Shown here: piece by piece, positions 35,272 to 46,171 of the stretch
Layout of the letters: the number at the start of each line of letters is the position of its first letter
How positions within the stretch are numbered: the stretch's first letter is position 1
DNA from: Chlamydomonas sphaeroides
Lineage: Eukaryota; Chlorophyta; Chlorophyceae; Chlamydomonadales; Chlamydomonadaceae
Direction: 5' to 3'
Assembly (NCBI GenBank): GCA_001662425.1
Contig: BDDC01000020.1
Span: 48,202 to 112,201, forward strand
DNA: 64,000 nucleotides
Program-made: the position numbers and the translations under genes
The notes under the pieces: model-generated
What the model was told of the DNA's origin: nothing
The model's input: only the letters and a program-made list of their open reading frames with translations
The model's database searches: none

Positions 35272-37722
35272 CTACTGGCCGCCCTGCACCCTGTGCTGCC
35301 CCCGGCCGCCCTGCTCCTCTGCCGGCGCCGCCTCCACCTCCATCACCGCATCCGCCAGTCCGTCCACCCCAGCCCGGTGCGCCGCCGCGTGCAGCCCTTC
35401 GCGCGACCGCTCTGCCGCCGCCAGCGCCGCCGCCTCCGTCTGCTGCACGCCCCGCTCCGCCGCCAAGCCCGCCGCCGCCGCCGTCTCCGTCGCCGCCGCC
35501 GCCGCCGCCGCGGCGGCCGCGCTGACGGACTCCACGGCGCCGCCGACGGCCTCAGCCGTCTTGGCGCCGGCGACGAGTCCAACGTAGGCCGACTTGGCGG
35601 CGACGGTGGCGGCGGTGTCGAGGGCCTGGTCGGCGGCGCCGCTGACGGCGGCGGCAGCCGCCGACGGCGCCGACGCGACGGCGCGCGCGGCCCCGGCGGC
35701 GCGCTCCTCGGCTTGCTTGGTGGCGGCGACGGCGCTGTGCTCGGCCTTCTCCGCCAGCGTGGCCGCCTGACACGGGGAGAGCAAGACAGGGGCAGGTCCA
35801 GTGAAAGGGACGAAGAAGCTCGGGGGTGGAGGGGTAGGTGCCGTGGGCGCCATGCGTGCGACCCTTGTTCCGTGCTGCTGACTACAACATCGCACGCGGG
35901 CGCGGTCGGGGCCAGTATACAGCCACAGCCACAGCCCCAACAGGCTGATGGCCCCAACACCGCTCATCAGGACCGGCCCCGGCCGCACGAACAGACATCC
36001 CAGGCCACATGCATCCGCTAAACGGCATCGCAAAGCCCCAAGCCCCGGCCACCCCGGCCACACGTACCCTGTAGCCCACGACGCCCGCCTTGACTGCAAT
36101 CTTGGCCTTGCGCTTCGCCTTGCCCACCGTCGATCCCACGTCCTCCGCCGCGCCGCGCACCGCGCCCGCGGCGCCGCCCACCGCCCGCGCCGCCAGTCCC
36201 AGTGCGCCCGCCTCCACCGCCTCCAGCGCGCCCGCCGCCCGTAGCAACGTACGCTCCGCTACGGAAACGTTGGCTCCGGCCTCCGTGACGTTGTCGGATC
36301 CGGACTCTGTGTCACGGACGTGGCCGGGCAGGTCGGCGGCGCCGCCACCGCCGCCGTGCAGCGCCGTCGCGACGGCGCGCGCCTCCGCCGCGGTGCGCTC
36401 GACGATGTCGGCAGCGGCGCCGCTGACACGCTCCGACGCCGCCGACGCGGTGGCTCCGGCGACGGCCGACGCGGCGGCAGCGGCGCGACCCAGCGTCAGC
36501 GGCTCCGCCAGGGCCTCCGCCGCGGCGGCGGCGCCGCCGAGCCAGTCCGAGGCCTCGGCGCCGACGATGTCCTCGCCGCTGGCGGCGGCGCCTCCGGACG
36601 GCGGCGGCACGGCGGCGCCCTCGGCCGCCCGGTCGGTCCAGTCGTCGGTGGCACCGGAGGTACCGCCGATGTCACCGGCGGAAATGTCAGATAGAGTGCG
36701 GGGCTACAAAAGAGGGGGGGCCGAGGAGCATCGGCGTGCTGTCAGCGTCACGGCGGCGCGGCTAGGTGCAGGCATGCCTAGCTAGGAGGCTCGGTCCGTG
36801 CCCCGAGGGCGTGTGGCGGGTAGGGTGGCGGGCTTGCTTGCTGCCCTGGTGCCCCCATGCCGAGCCTTGCCCGCGACCCACACACCCGACCACCGATGCC
36901 CTGCCTTGCCCCCACCCCGCCCACCCACCGAGTCGGGGTGCGCTGCACGGCCTGTCGGCTCCACACCTGCTAGGGCAGTCAGACATCGGCAGGGAGCCAG
37001 CCACGACAGAGCGTCGGCAAATGAGCCAGCACGCCCCCGATCGGCACAGCTAGCCTACTAGCTACGTACTGTGACGCTACAGGCAGCAGGTACCAGGAGG
37101 CCCCCCCGCAAACGACACTTTGTTGTTGGGCTGTGCCGGGGGTCTCTCCCTTCCCCGAGCCGCAGCCAGCCTCAGTCACCTCATCTCCACGCAGGCTTGC
37201 TCCCATGCCCCCTTGCCCCCTTGCCCCTCGCAGCCGTGGCTCTACAGCCCCTTGGCCCCCCGTCCCAAGGCGCCCCCACCCTCGGGACCGTCTAGTTCGT
37301 TGTCGGGGCACATGCCGGCCGAGTCGCGCTCCTGCCGCATGCGCTCCGCCTCCTGTGCGGCGCGCGGCCACGGGGCCGGGGACTGAGCAGCGGTGAGCGA
37401 AGGCCCGAGATGACGGGGCTGTGAGTCGACCCGGAGGCCAGGAGCACAGCAAGGCAGCCGCATGGGTAGCAACAACAGCACAGCTCACCTCGCCGCTGTT
37501 GCCGAGGCCGGTGCCGCTGCCGGCGTCGCGAGCCCGGCGGCGGCCGGGCCGGCCCACGCGGCGAGGCGCGGCGCTGCCGCCGCCGGCCGAGGCGGCCGGC
37601 GGCAGGGATGCGCGCTGCGGGCGGCAGCCGTGCCGCGCCGCGAGCATGGGGCCGGGGGAGTGGGGTGCTGGGCGCGGCGCGGCGCGGGCGCGAGGGAGCG
37701 CCGACTGGCGCGCGACCTGCAT
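35272..37722 (-). CDS. Ala-rich LEA-like protein 2, 5' exon structure unresolved
   Basis: The two main exons are secure: 36703-36068 (after a TAG acceptor) and 35766-35272, joined in phase 0 and giving 376 residues. They encode long Ala-rich helices with regularly spaced acidic and basic residues (SERVSGAAADIVERTAAEAR, GLAARAVGGAAGAVRGAAED, AATLAEKAEHSAVAATKQAE). The likely 5' part is 37722-37489, an Arg/Ala/Pro-rich transit-peptide-like start MQVARQSALPRARAA, followed by 37382-37289 (QEAERMRQERDSAGM). That second exon ends in phase 1 at its best GT, while the main exon needs phase 0. Either a small exon in 36704-37288 is missed, or 37242-37722 is a separate small gene. The order and strand match LEA-like gene 1, suggesting a tandem pair. 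Confidence 0.65.
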
Positions 37723-38660
37723 GGCTGCCAAGGCTGCTGCTGCCGCTAATCACGACGATGCTGCCGTTGTCGTTCCGGTTGTTGCTTGTGTGTTCGTAAA
37801 CAACGTGTGTGCGCTTCTAGGCGCCTTTGTGTACGCGACGCCTATCCTCCGGCCGTGGCCGGGTGCGTGCGTCATCGTTACGGCGCCCCCCGGCGCTCCG
37901 CCTCCAGTCCTGCCCCTGCCCCAGAGCCATCTTTGCCGCAGCGCGGCACGCGCATCCTGGACCGCAGGCGGCGCTTTCCTGCCTCGCCACCGGCAACGGC
38001 GCCTGCCGCGCGGCAGTTACCCGCCTTGGCAGCACGCGACGCCTCAGCAGCACATCAGTAGCGCTGTCAACCATCTTTCACAGGAGCGGACACTCCAGCA
38101 CAGCGACGACACCTGCCAGCGCCCGAGCCGCTCGCAGCCTTTGCGGAGCGCTGCGCCGGTGGACGACTGCTGCTGCCGGCCGCCGCTCAGCTACTTGCTG
38201 TGTGCGACCCACGCGTCATCCTAGCCAGCCTTCGCGGAGTGCTGCGCCGCACAGCTGGGCCCGGAGGACCGCCTGAGCTGGACTGGCCCCGCCGATAGGC
38301 GGCTGCTGCCGGTGCTCAGCTCCTGTGTCCCTGCCACCACCCAACCCCCGGCCTCACGGGCCCTGGCCCTGCCCCTACGACCTGCACCTCTCTCACGCGC
38401 CCGTGCACCGCCGTAAAATTAACAACGAAGCCAAACCCCTGAACCGGGCCTTCCGCCCTGCTCGTGGGCCCGCCGGCTCACGTCTGAGCATGTCTGCGCT
38501 GCACACACCCCCCCCCGACAACAACCCACACCTCCCGCTTGGTTCATGTGAAAGCACACACAGCAGGGTCCGCGTCGCAGCGGCCCCACCCAGCCGGCCC
38601 CGCTCCTCGGGGCCCCGCGCTACTGCTGTACGCCCTGTAGTACACTGCCGTACGCAATGC
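37723..38660. other. Intergenic: promoter of LEA-like gene 2 and 3' flank of the SDR
   Basis: No recognisable gene. Open frames lack homology signatures and splice partners. Confidence 0.45.
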
Positions 38661-41600
38661 TCAGTAGAAGCCCATGACGCTGTAGCCGCCGTCCACCTGG
38701 ATGACCTGGCCCGTGATGTAGGCGGCGGCGGGGCTGCACAAGAAGGCGGCCGTGCCTGGGGCCAGAGGGGCGGGCGGGTGGTTGGCCAATGGTCGGCCCA
38801 CCGTGTGTTCGCTGGGAAGTCATAACGTAACACGCCCCGCAGAGCGGGTGGCGTGGCAGGCGGCGGCGGGGTTGCGGGGTTGCAAGGGAAGGCGGCCGCG
38901 CCTGGGCGTGCCAGGGTATGTGCCGGCACGTGAACACGGTGTGCCAAGGCCGGGCAGGTGGGGCTCAGGCCCGCGGGTCAACCCAGGATCAGGAGGGGTC
39001 CTCCTGCCCAGGATGGGTCCCGCACGCCCAGGCCCCCGGCCCCCCAGGCCCCCCAGGCCCCCGGCCCCAGGCCGCGATGCCCCCCACATGCTGCGGGTGC
39101 GGGGCCGCTGCCCGCCCGCCGCGCCTCACCCGCCACCTCCTCCGGCAGCCCGATGCGGCCCATGGGCGTGCGGCGCAGCACCTCGGCCCTCATGGCCTCG
39201 TCCTGCGGAGGGAGGGAGGGAGCGAGGGGGGGAGGGAGGGAGGGAGGCGCCAGGGGCACGGCGGCGTGCAGCGGCCGCCGCCGGTGGGATGGAGGTTGGG
39301 TGATGCGCACGCGTCGCCGGTCAGACTGGGATGGAGCACACGCCCGTCAGCAGGCGAGTGGGGGTGGGTGGGTGGGGTACGCACAGCTGAAGCGCACCAC
39401 TGCCTCCCCCTGGTTCCTCTGGCCTTGCAGCACCTGCAGCCTCCAACCGCCAGCCTCCAACCGCCTCCAACCGCCCCCAGCTAACCCTCTTGACCCGGCC
39501 ACGAACCCACGCACCTGCAGCACCTGCAGCCTCCAACCACCAGCCTCAAATCACCCGGCTCCAACCGCCTCCAACTGCCTCCAACCGCCTCCAACCGCCT
39601 CGAACCAACACACGGTTGTCGCGCACCCGCGCACCCGCGCACCCACGCACCTGCAGCACCTGCAGCGCCAGGTCGGTGGCCGTGTACCAGGGCGCCACGG
39701 CGTTGACCCGGATGCGGGCGGGCGCCCACTCGCAGGCCAGGTTCTTGGTGAGCTGGGGGCAGGGGCCGGGTGGGCGAGGACAGGGGAGACCGTGTGCATT
39801 GTTGGACGCACGTGCCCCGCCTGCGGCATGACGTCAGCAGCGCGGCGCCGGCATGACGGTTGCGTGACGTTGGTACGGCGGCTGCGACCCCTGCCGTACC
39901 TGGTTCATGGCGGCCTTAGTCATTGCGTAGATGGTGCCGGACCTGGGCGGGCGCGGGTCGCACACAGCTTGGTGAGCCGCTGCCCGCCGTCTCGCCGGCC
40001 CTTGTCGCCCTTATTCCCCAAGCCCCCTGCCTGGCCCCCCTCCAGGATTGCGCCCCGTGCTGCTCTCCCCCCCAAGCCCCTGTGTTCCCCCTCCTGGTGC
40101 GCCCCCCGCGCGCACGGCTCACCCTGCGCGTCACTAGCCAATGGGTGCCCCCCACCCCGCGCCCCCATCCCCACCACACCAACCACCGGGCCTTACCCGG
40201 CCACCAGGATTAGCACGCCACGGCCCGTCATACAGCAGCTAGCACGACCCCGCGTTCCAACCCCCCCCGTTCCAACACCCCCCGGCCCCCAACTATGCTT
40301 TATTCCCCGCCCTCAAGCCGGGTGCCCCATCCCCCACCCGCCCCACCGCATGGCCGTGGGCCCTCCCGCCACCGACGAGTTGAACACGATGCTGCCGTCG
40401 CCGCTGGCCTTGAGCAGTGGCTGGAACAGCTGGGGGGGGGAGGGGGGGGCGGGGCGCGCAGGAACAGCAGCCGGTGGGCGGGGAAGGGGGCGCGGTGTGT
40501 GCGGGCTTGGTGGGGTGCGGGCGGGGGCGGCGGCAGCCCCTGCGACGAAGTGTGGCGTGGCGGGTTGGCTTTGAAGGGGTGCTTTGAGCAGCGGGTGGCA
40601 TAGCTTGGGCGGTCGGTGGGAAGGCGGCGTGACAGCCGCAGGCACAGGCGGGGCGAGGAAGGCAGCGAAGCCACCTGCCCGCAGCCCGGCAGCAGCCGCG
40701 CGTGCCGTACCCAGCAGATGCCGTACGCCCTGCCGTACTGCCGTACCTGGCACAGATGGTACGACGACTCTAGGTTGGTCTTCATGAGAAAGCTGTAATC
40801 CTGCGGCCGTGCCGGGGGGAGACGGGGCAAGGGGGAATGATGGGGACGTGCGGGGGCGCTGGTCGGGTCCGCGACACCTGACCTGCGCCGCCTGTGGTGC
40901 TCAACTCGACAAACCTCCGAGCCGGCTGCGCCCCTAGCATCAGAGTAGCCCATGGCGGGTTTGCAGCCCTAGGCGATGCAGCGCCACCTGCCCGGCGCCC
41001 TGCCAGCGAGGCGCACAGCAACCTCTCCGTGTACTGCACATGGTCGGTTGCTTGTGACAGGTCGGGTGCTCGCGCCCATCACACGTATGAAAAGCTTCTG
41101 TTTGTGTCGTCATTGTGTGGTGCCGTGTCCATGCCTACAAAGGCAGACCAGCCGCACCTCCTCCGTGTACTCCACGGTGGGCTTGCGGATGTTGGTGCCC
41201 ACATTGCTGACTGCGCGGTAGGGCGGGCGAGGCAGGGGTAGGGAGACAGTGATGCACGCCTGGTACCTAAGCTGTACTGCATGAGTGGGTTGCGAGCCAG
41301 TCGTGGCAACCGTCGTACTGGGAGCCTAGTGCGGCCAGGCCCCGGCAGCTCGAGGTGCTCATGTCAGGCGGCTGACCAGAAGCAGCCTCCCCGCCCCGCC
41401 CCCTCCGCCTGCGTTGCTGACTGCCGCAGCAGGGGCCGCCACCCCAGGCTGCCAACGACATACTGTACATACGACGGGGCCCCGCGGCACCACGGTACCA
41501 GGGCGCCGGGCGCCCCAGCAGCGGACCCCTGCACCCTCCGATGGGCTGCACCGCCGCGCCAAACAGCCCGCCGCCACCGGCAGCCTCACGGCCCTGACCC

Positions 41601-43287
41601 GCCACCCTGACCCGCGGCCCGGCCACTCCAGCGGCGCTCGCTCGCGGAGCGTCCCTGCGCTCGCCTCGCGAGTCCGACCGCAGGCGGTCGCCATGTGGCC
41701 GCTGCCTGCTCGTGCGTTCGCTTGCGTCCCTGCACCCGGGGCCTCATGACACCCCAATCCCCGCCACCGGCCCATCTGGCCCCGTTGCTGGCGGGGGCCC
41801 GGCGCCCCCCGCCTCCGACAGCGTGTGCCCTGCATGCCACACGCTACCTGTTGCCCAAGCCCCCTGCTCACTGAGGATGTTTAGCTGGCCGCCAAAGGCC
41901 TCCGACACCCGCGCCACCAGCTGCTCGCGCTGCGGCCGCTCCGACACATCGCAGGCGGCGCCCTGCAGGCAGGTACCCCCGGGGGGGCCGGGGCCGTTGG
42001 GCGGCGTACGGTCAGCCCGGCAGCTGCACACAGCGGCGTGCTGCGCCGGGCAGCGTACAGCCCCAAGCCCTGGGCCTTGGCTAGGGCCGGCCGGAGCCAT
42101 GGCGGGGGCCGCGGCCAGGACCGTAGCGCGCGGTTGCTCCGTTCGCTGGACCCGGGCGCCCGGGGCCTTGCTGAACAGCGTGTCGCCGCCGCCTGCACGT
42201 CGAGCTCGGAGGCGCGTGCGGGTGCCCAAGACCGCGCCCTTGGCCGGGACTGTGCTGGGCCGGGCCGGGGCCCAATCCGGGGCTCTGGCCACCAGCCACC
42301 TGGACTTGGGCCCAAGCCGGCACCGCACGCCACGATGCATCGGCCCATGGTCATTCCCAGAGGCCCCAGCCGTGCGTCGCTCGGCAGAGCCGGGGCTCCT
42401 CCACGGTGGCGCCCTGCGGCCGACCCCTGGTTCGCCGCTGCCCGTGGCACCGCCCCCACCTGCACGTCCAGCCCGGCGGCGCGCCACTCATCGATGCGCG
42501 CCTGCACGTCCGCCTCGGAGCGGGCGCAGACGTACACCTGACGGAGGGGCGGGTCGGGGGTTGGGAGGAGGGCATGGGATTGGAGAAGAGCAGGGGGAGG
42601 GGGGGACAGGGGACAGGGGACAGGGGATGCGACTGTTGAGCCATACGCTGTGAGCCATGCGGCGGGCGCTGCTGCGTCGGCGACGCTGTGAGAGGGCGGC
42701 ATGGCCAGCGTGCGCGAGGTGCGGCAGCGTTCCCTTGCTTCCTTGGGTGGGGGCTGCTTCATCGCGCGTCGCCCTTGGCCAGTCCACGTAGGACAGCATT
42801 ATCGTGGAAGGGCAGGAGCCGCGAGGCCGCACACGAGCCAGCGCAGGGCCCCCCCGACACCGACATCGCCCCGCGGCCGTCGCCACAGAACCCCACTCAG
42901 CACATGGCGTCAGCCGGAGCCAATGGCCCCGGGTCCAGCGCCCAAGTGCACGGAGCAGCTTCGGCAGCATGGGACAGTTCCCTGGCCCCCTCGCTGGCTT
43001 CCTCGCTGGCCCCCTTGCTCCTGGTGCCGCAGTGCAGCTGGTGGCCAGGGTGTCGGGCATGCCCCGCCCTCGCCCTGGGCCCCCACACGCGCCATGTGCC
43101 TCCATAGGGCAATGCTGCGGGGGACCGCTCTATTTTGGCCAGGGAACGCCGGCGCAAGTCTCGCCTTGGCGCCCAACCGGGCTAGCTCCTCGGCGATGGC
43201 TTTGCCGATGCCCCGGCTGGCCCCCGTGACCAGGGCCGTCTTGCCGCTCAGCCCGAAGCGCGCAGCCGCATGTTCTGCACTGGACAT
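38661..43287 (-). CDS. Short-chain dehydrogenase/reductase, tropinone-reductase-like
   Basis: Minus-strand exons 43287-43165, 42537-42460, 41962-41872, 41210-41158, 40800-40747, 40429-40347, 39942-39900, 39752-39651, 39202-39130 and 38755-38661; 264 residues, the usual length for a classical SDR. The cofactor loop TGASRGIG is at 21-28. The NNAG motif is SNVG at 99-102. N124, S152, Y166 and K170 (YAMTK) form the catalytic tetrad. The end, YITGQVIQVDGGYSVMGF, resembles plant tropinone-reductase-like (SAG13 type) enzymes more than FabG. It should reduce a carbonyl using NAD(P)H; the substrate cannot be read from sequence. Intron 1 (43164-42538) fits only as GC-AG, with AAG|GCGAGA as donor. No transit peptide is obvious. 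It faces the NTPase gene across a 320-bp divergent spacer. Confidence 0.9.
39416..39655. repeat. Repeats in an SDR intron copying the end of exon 8
   Basis: CTGCAGCACCTGCAG-type segments at about 39425 and 39510 repeat the end of exon 8 with its splice donor (about 39641-39665). Between them are many copies of CCTCCAACCG. The intron spans 39203-39650. Confidence 0.7.
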
Positions 43288-43607
43288 GTTGTTGCGGCAC
43301 CACTGCGATCGGGGGTGTGCTTAGCGGCCGACTTGCACGAAGCCAATTGGGACGTGTGGCCCGGAAGGGTGCGGAATGCCGGGTGTAGGCTGCTGTGTAT
43401 CGCAAAGGGATTATGATCCGTAGTGTAGACGCAGTGCATGAGGTGAGCGAGGCCTGCGTTCCAGCAAGTTGATGCAATGGCCACGTAACGCTCGAACCCC
43501 AATCCTTGCGGCACACACACCACTACACAAGGCACTGCAGCCGCCGACGTACAGCCATATCACTGCTCATAGTACACGTCGAGACGCCACACGCTGAACT
43601 TGGCTTT
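43288..43607. promoter_or_regulatory. Divergent promoter region between the SDR and the NTPase gene
   Basis: The two ATGs (minus at 43287, plus at 43608) are 320 bp apart and point away from each other, so both promoters must lie here or overlap. No clear TATA box was seen. Confidence 0.5.
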
Positions 43608-44903
43608 ATGCCCCGGCACTTGTTCCTTACGGGCGACCCAGGCGTGGGCAAGTCCACACTTGTGCAGAAGGTGCTACAGCATCTGAGACAGCATCCATCG
43701 GAGCTGGGCAGCGTCGCGGCGTTGAGGGGTGACGATGGGGATGGCGCGGCTTTCGCGGGCTTCTGGACACAGGAGGTTAGGGAAGGCGGTCAGCGGATAG
43801 GCTTCGATGCCATACGTGTCAACGACGGTCAGCGAACATCTCTGGCGCGTGTCGCGATGGTAAGGCACGCGCGCGCCATGTGGCGGGCTTGTCCTTAGCG
43901 CGCTCCGGTGCATTGCGGCGCCGCAAGCGGCGCGCAAGTGGTGCAAGATGCCCTGCGCCCTTGACACGCATATAGCTTTAGCGAAGCCCTTGGGTTACCC
44001 TTCTTGATTGCCGCAGGGGCCCACCGCCCGCGGACAGCCTGCCGTGGGCAAGTATGCCGTCGACATTGCTAGCTTCGAGCGACTGGTGCTGCCCAGCCTA
44101 GACCCCGCCACGCCGCTGGTGGTCGTCGACGAAGTCGGTGAGTCTTTGCAAGAGACATGCAAAAACACGTTCCATCCTGACCGGCCCCGCTGGCGCTCCC
44201 TTCTCCCAGTGCTGGAATGACTGGGGCCAATGTTAATGATTGCCGCGTGCCGCTACACATGGGCCCCAACACTGCAGGCAAGATGGAGCTGTTCTCGACG
44301 CCCTTTCTCCGCGCTGTCTGCGCAGCACTGGACGCACCCAGTTGCGTCGTCTTCGGCACCATCCCGACGCCCCGCCAGGGCCGGGTCCTACCGGGCGTCG
44401 CTGCCGTGTCTGAGCGTCCAGACGTTCGGATCGTCACAGTCACGCGAGACAACCGTGATCGGCTGCTGCCAGAGCTGCTATCAGCGCTCACGGAGCAACT
44501 GAAGCTGCTGCAGCAGCGCCCGGAGCGTGGCGCCGGCAAGGCGTTCGGCGCCGTGGGCAGCGCAGGCGCTGGCCCCTCCGCGCAACGACCGCGTAGCAGC
44601 CAGGGCCAGGGCGGTGCTGGCACGGCCGCGACCCAGCCGGCTGGGCGACCAGTGGCGCTCGGAGTGCGTCAAGCGGATGGCCCCAGCATTGGTTGCGGCC
44701 CTGGCGTGCCTTACTCGCTGCCCGGGCTGGCCCGGGTGTGCGACGGCTCAGGAGGTGCCGGTGGCGGCGCCGGTGGCGGCGCCGGTGGCGGCAGCCGCGG
44801 GGGCCGCTGGGCTCAGCCAGGCGGCCGTCCGGTGCCAGTGGCTTATGTGGGTCGGGGCGGAGCGTCCGTCTCCACCGCATCCGGCAGGCCAGCACCCAGC
44901 TGA
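43608..44903 (+). CDS. NTPCR/THEP1-type nucleoside-triphosphatase with a long C-terminal tail
   Basis: Exons 43608-43859, 44017-44137 and 44278-44903; 332 residues. The Walker A loop GDPGVGKST is at 9-17. The family blocks follow in order: GFDAIRVNDGQRTSLAR, VGKYAVDIASFE, VVVDEVGKMELFS (Walker B region) and CVVFGTIP. Human NTPCR and bacterial or archaeal THEP1 hydrolyse NTPs slowly and are about 180-190 residues long. Here the recognisable fold ends near residue 190, after VTVTRDNRDRLLPELL. The remaining 140 residues are Gly/Ala/Arg-rich low complexity and may reflect a missed intron or a lineage-specific tail. No targeting peptide is seen. The ATG at 43608 is the first in frame and directly precedes the Walker A strand. 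Confidence 0.88.
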
Positions 44904-46171
44904 AGGACATCGACGTTGCTCAATCAAGCAAGTCCGCAGCAATACGCGAGCGCCAACAATGGGCATCTCCTGCAATGGCACACCAGGTATGCGGCAGCCG
45001 ATGGGCATTTACACATGTATGTATCAATGACATGCTCAGGAAGCGGCTGTACGGGTCAGGTCTTAGGAGATGGCCGTGGTGCCGGCATACATAAGGTTCT
45101 GGCTGGGGATGAGGGATTTGCGTTCTGAAGGCGGGGCCATTTGGGCCTGCGGTCTTGGGCCTGCACTCTGTAGGGGAGCCTTTCGGGGCCCCTTCCAGGG
45201 GTTTCCGCAGACGTAGCTGCGGGCACGGCGGTTAGTGAAAGCTGGCCGTCAACCTCGTGGTTACGCGAATCGGCTCCGAACATGCACATGGATCAAACAC
45301 ATAAGCTGTTGTGATAGGGTTGCGCCCGGGTGTAGCGGGTTACGCAGCCGGAGGCCGCCAGGTGCCCGCAACCCGTGACAATATCATCTCCTCCCGCCCA
45401 TGCAAGCTGATGAATGGCGCAGATCCCTGACTGCTTGGTCGGGGTTTCTCGTGTGCGTCGTTGAAGGGGCATTCGTAGCAACCTTCCGTTCGCGTCGCAC
45501 CTGCTCACCCGCTCCCCTGTGCATTGGCATCCAGGTGTGCCCATGCATAGCTTGGCGTGAAAGCTACAGGGTTTTGGTTGCTATGCAGTTCCCATGTAGT
45601 CGTCGTACATTCTTTCTCGCGTCGGACAATATCCGCGCCCCTCGCGAAGTCGCACTGGAGCTGACACAACACCACACGTTCCCAGCCTCCGGTCGACGGG
45701 GCTAGAGTGTTTTTGAGCGAAGAGAAGAGAGATTCACAAGAAGACAAGTTACCGGCTGCTCGCGTTGCTGAAGCGCCGCGTGGAGAGCTTTCTGCCACCT
45801 CTGAGAGGTGCGCAACCGATGAGCTCACAGCGTCGGGGTTGTCGCTCCGGCGTTGCAGCGTTGGCCGGTGTGAACGCAGCGCTAGCACCTTCGCTGTGCT
45901 CCTGCCGGCCAGGTTGTTGTGCAGCGCTATTTTGGAACTATTTGCGCAAGTTCAGCTACGTAGAACCGCAGCTCTGCACCTCTTTGGAAGATCGTGAAGG
46001 CCGCGGCCGAACTTCCGCGGTAGCTCGCCCTGGTAGCCTTGACACCTGCTTCGTTGTGAACGCTCGCCATACGGGCGACGTTTCTGTGCTCGCGCGCCGT
46101 TTCTGGCTTCGGATTCGGGACACCTCGCTTCACGTAATTCACCTTCACCCCCCCTGCAGACCTTCCTGAAG
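44904..46171. other. Intergenic, no gene recognised
   Basis: 3' flank of the NTPase gene and upstream region of the Met-rich gene. A pyrimidine-rich CAG acceptor-like site ends just before ACCTTCCTGAAGATG at 46160-46174, so an unseen 5' non-coding exon of the next gene could lie here. Confidence 0.4.

Noticed and set aside
38958..40574. 538-codon open frame on the plus strand
   Set aside because: It runs antisense across several exons and repeat-filled introns of the SDR; its composition is that of GC-rich repeats, with no domain.
38661..43287. Plastid 3-ketoacyl-ACP reductase (FabG)
   Set aside because: The C-terminal YITGQVIQVDGGYSVMGF and the PTVEYTEE region resemble tropinone-reductase-like SDRs, and no transit peptide is evident.
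43480..43510. GGGGTTCGAGC on the minus strand, resembling a tRNA T-loop
   Set aside because: The flanking bases do not form a T stem, and no acceptor, D or anticodon arms could be drawn.
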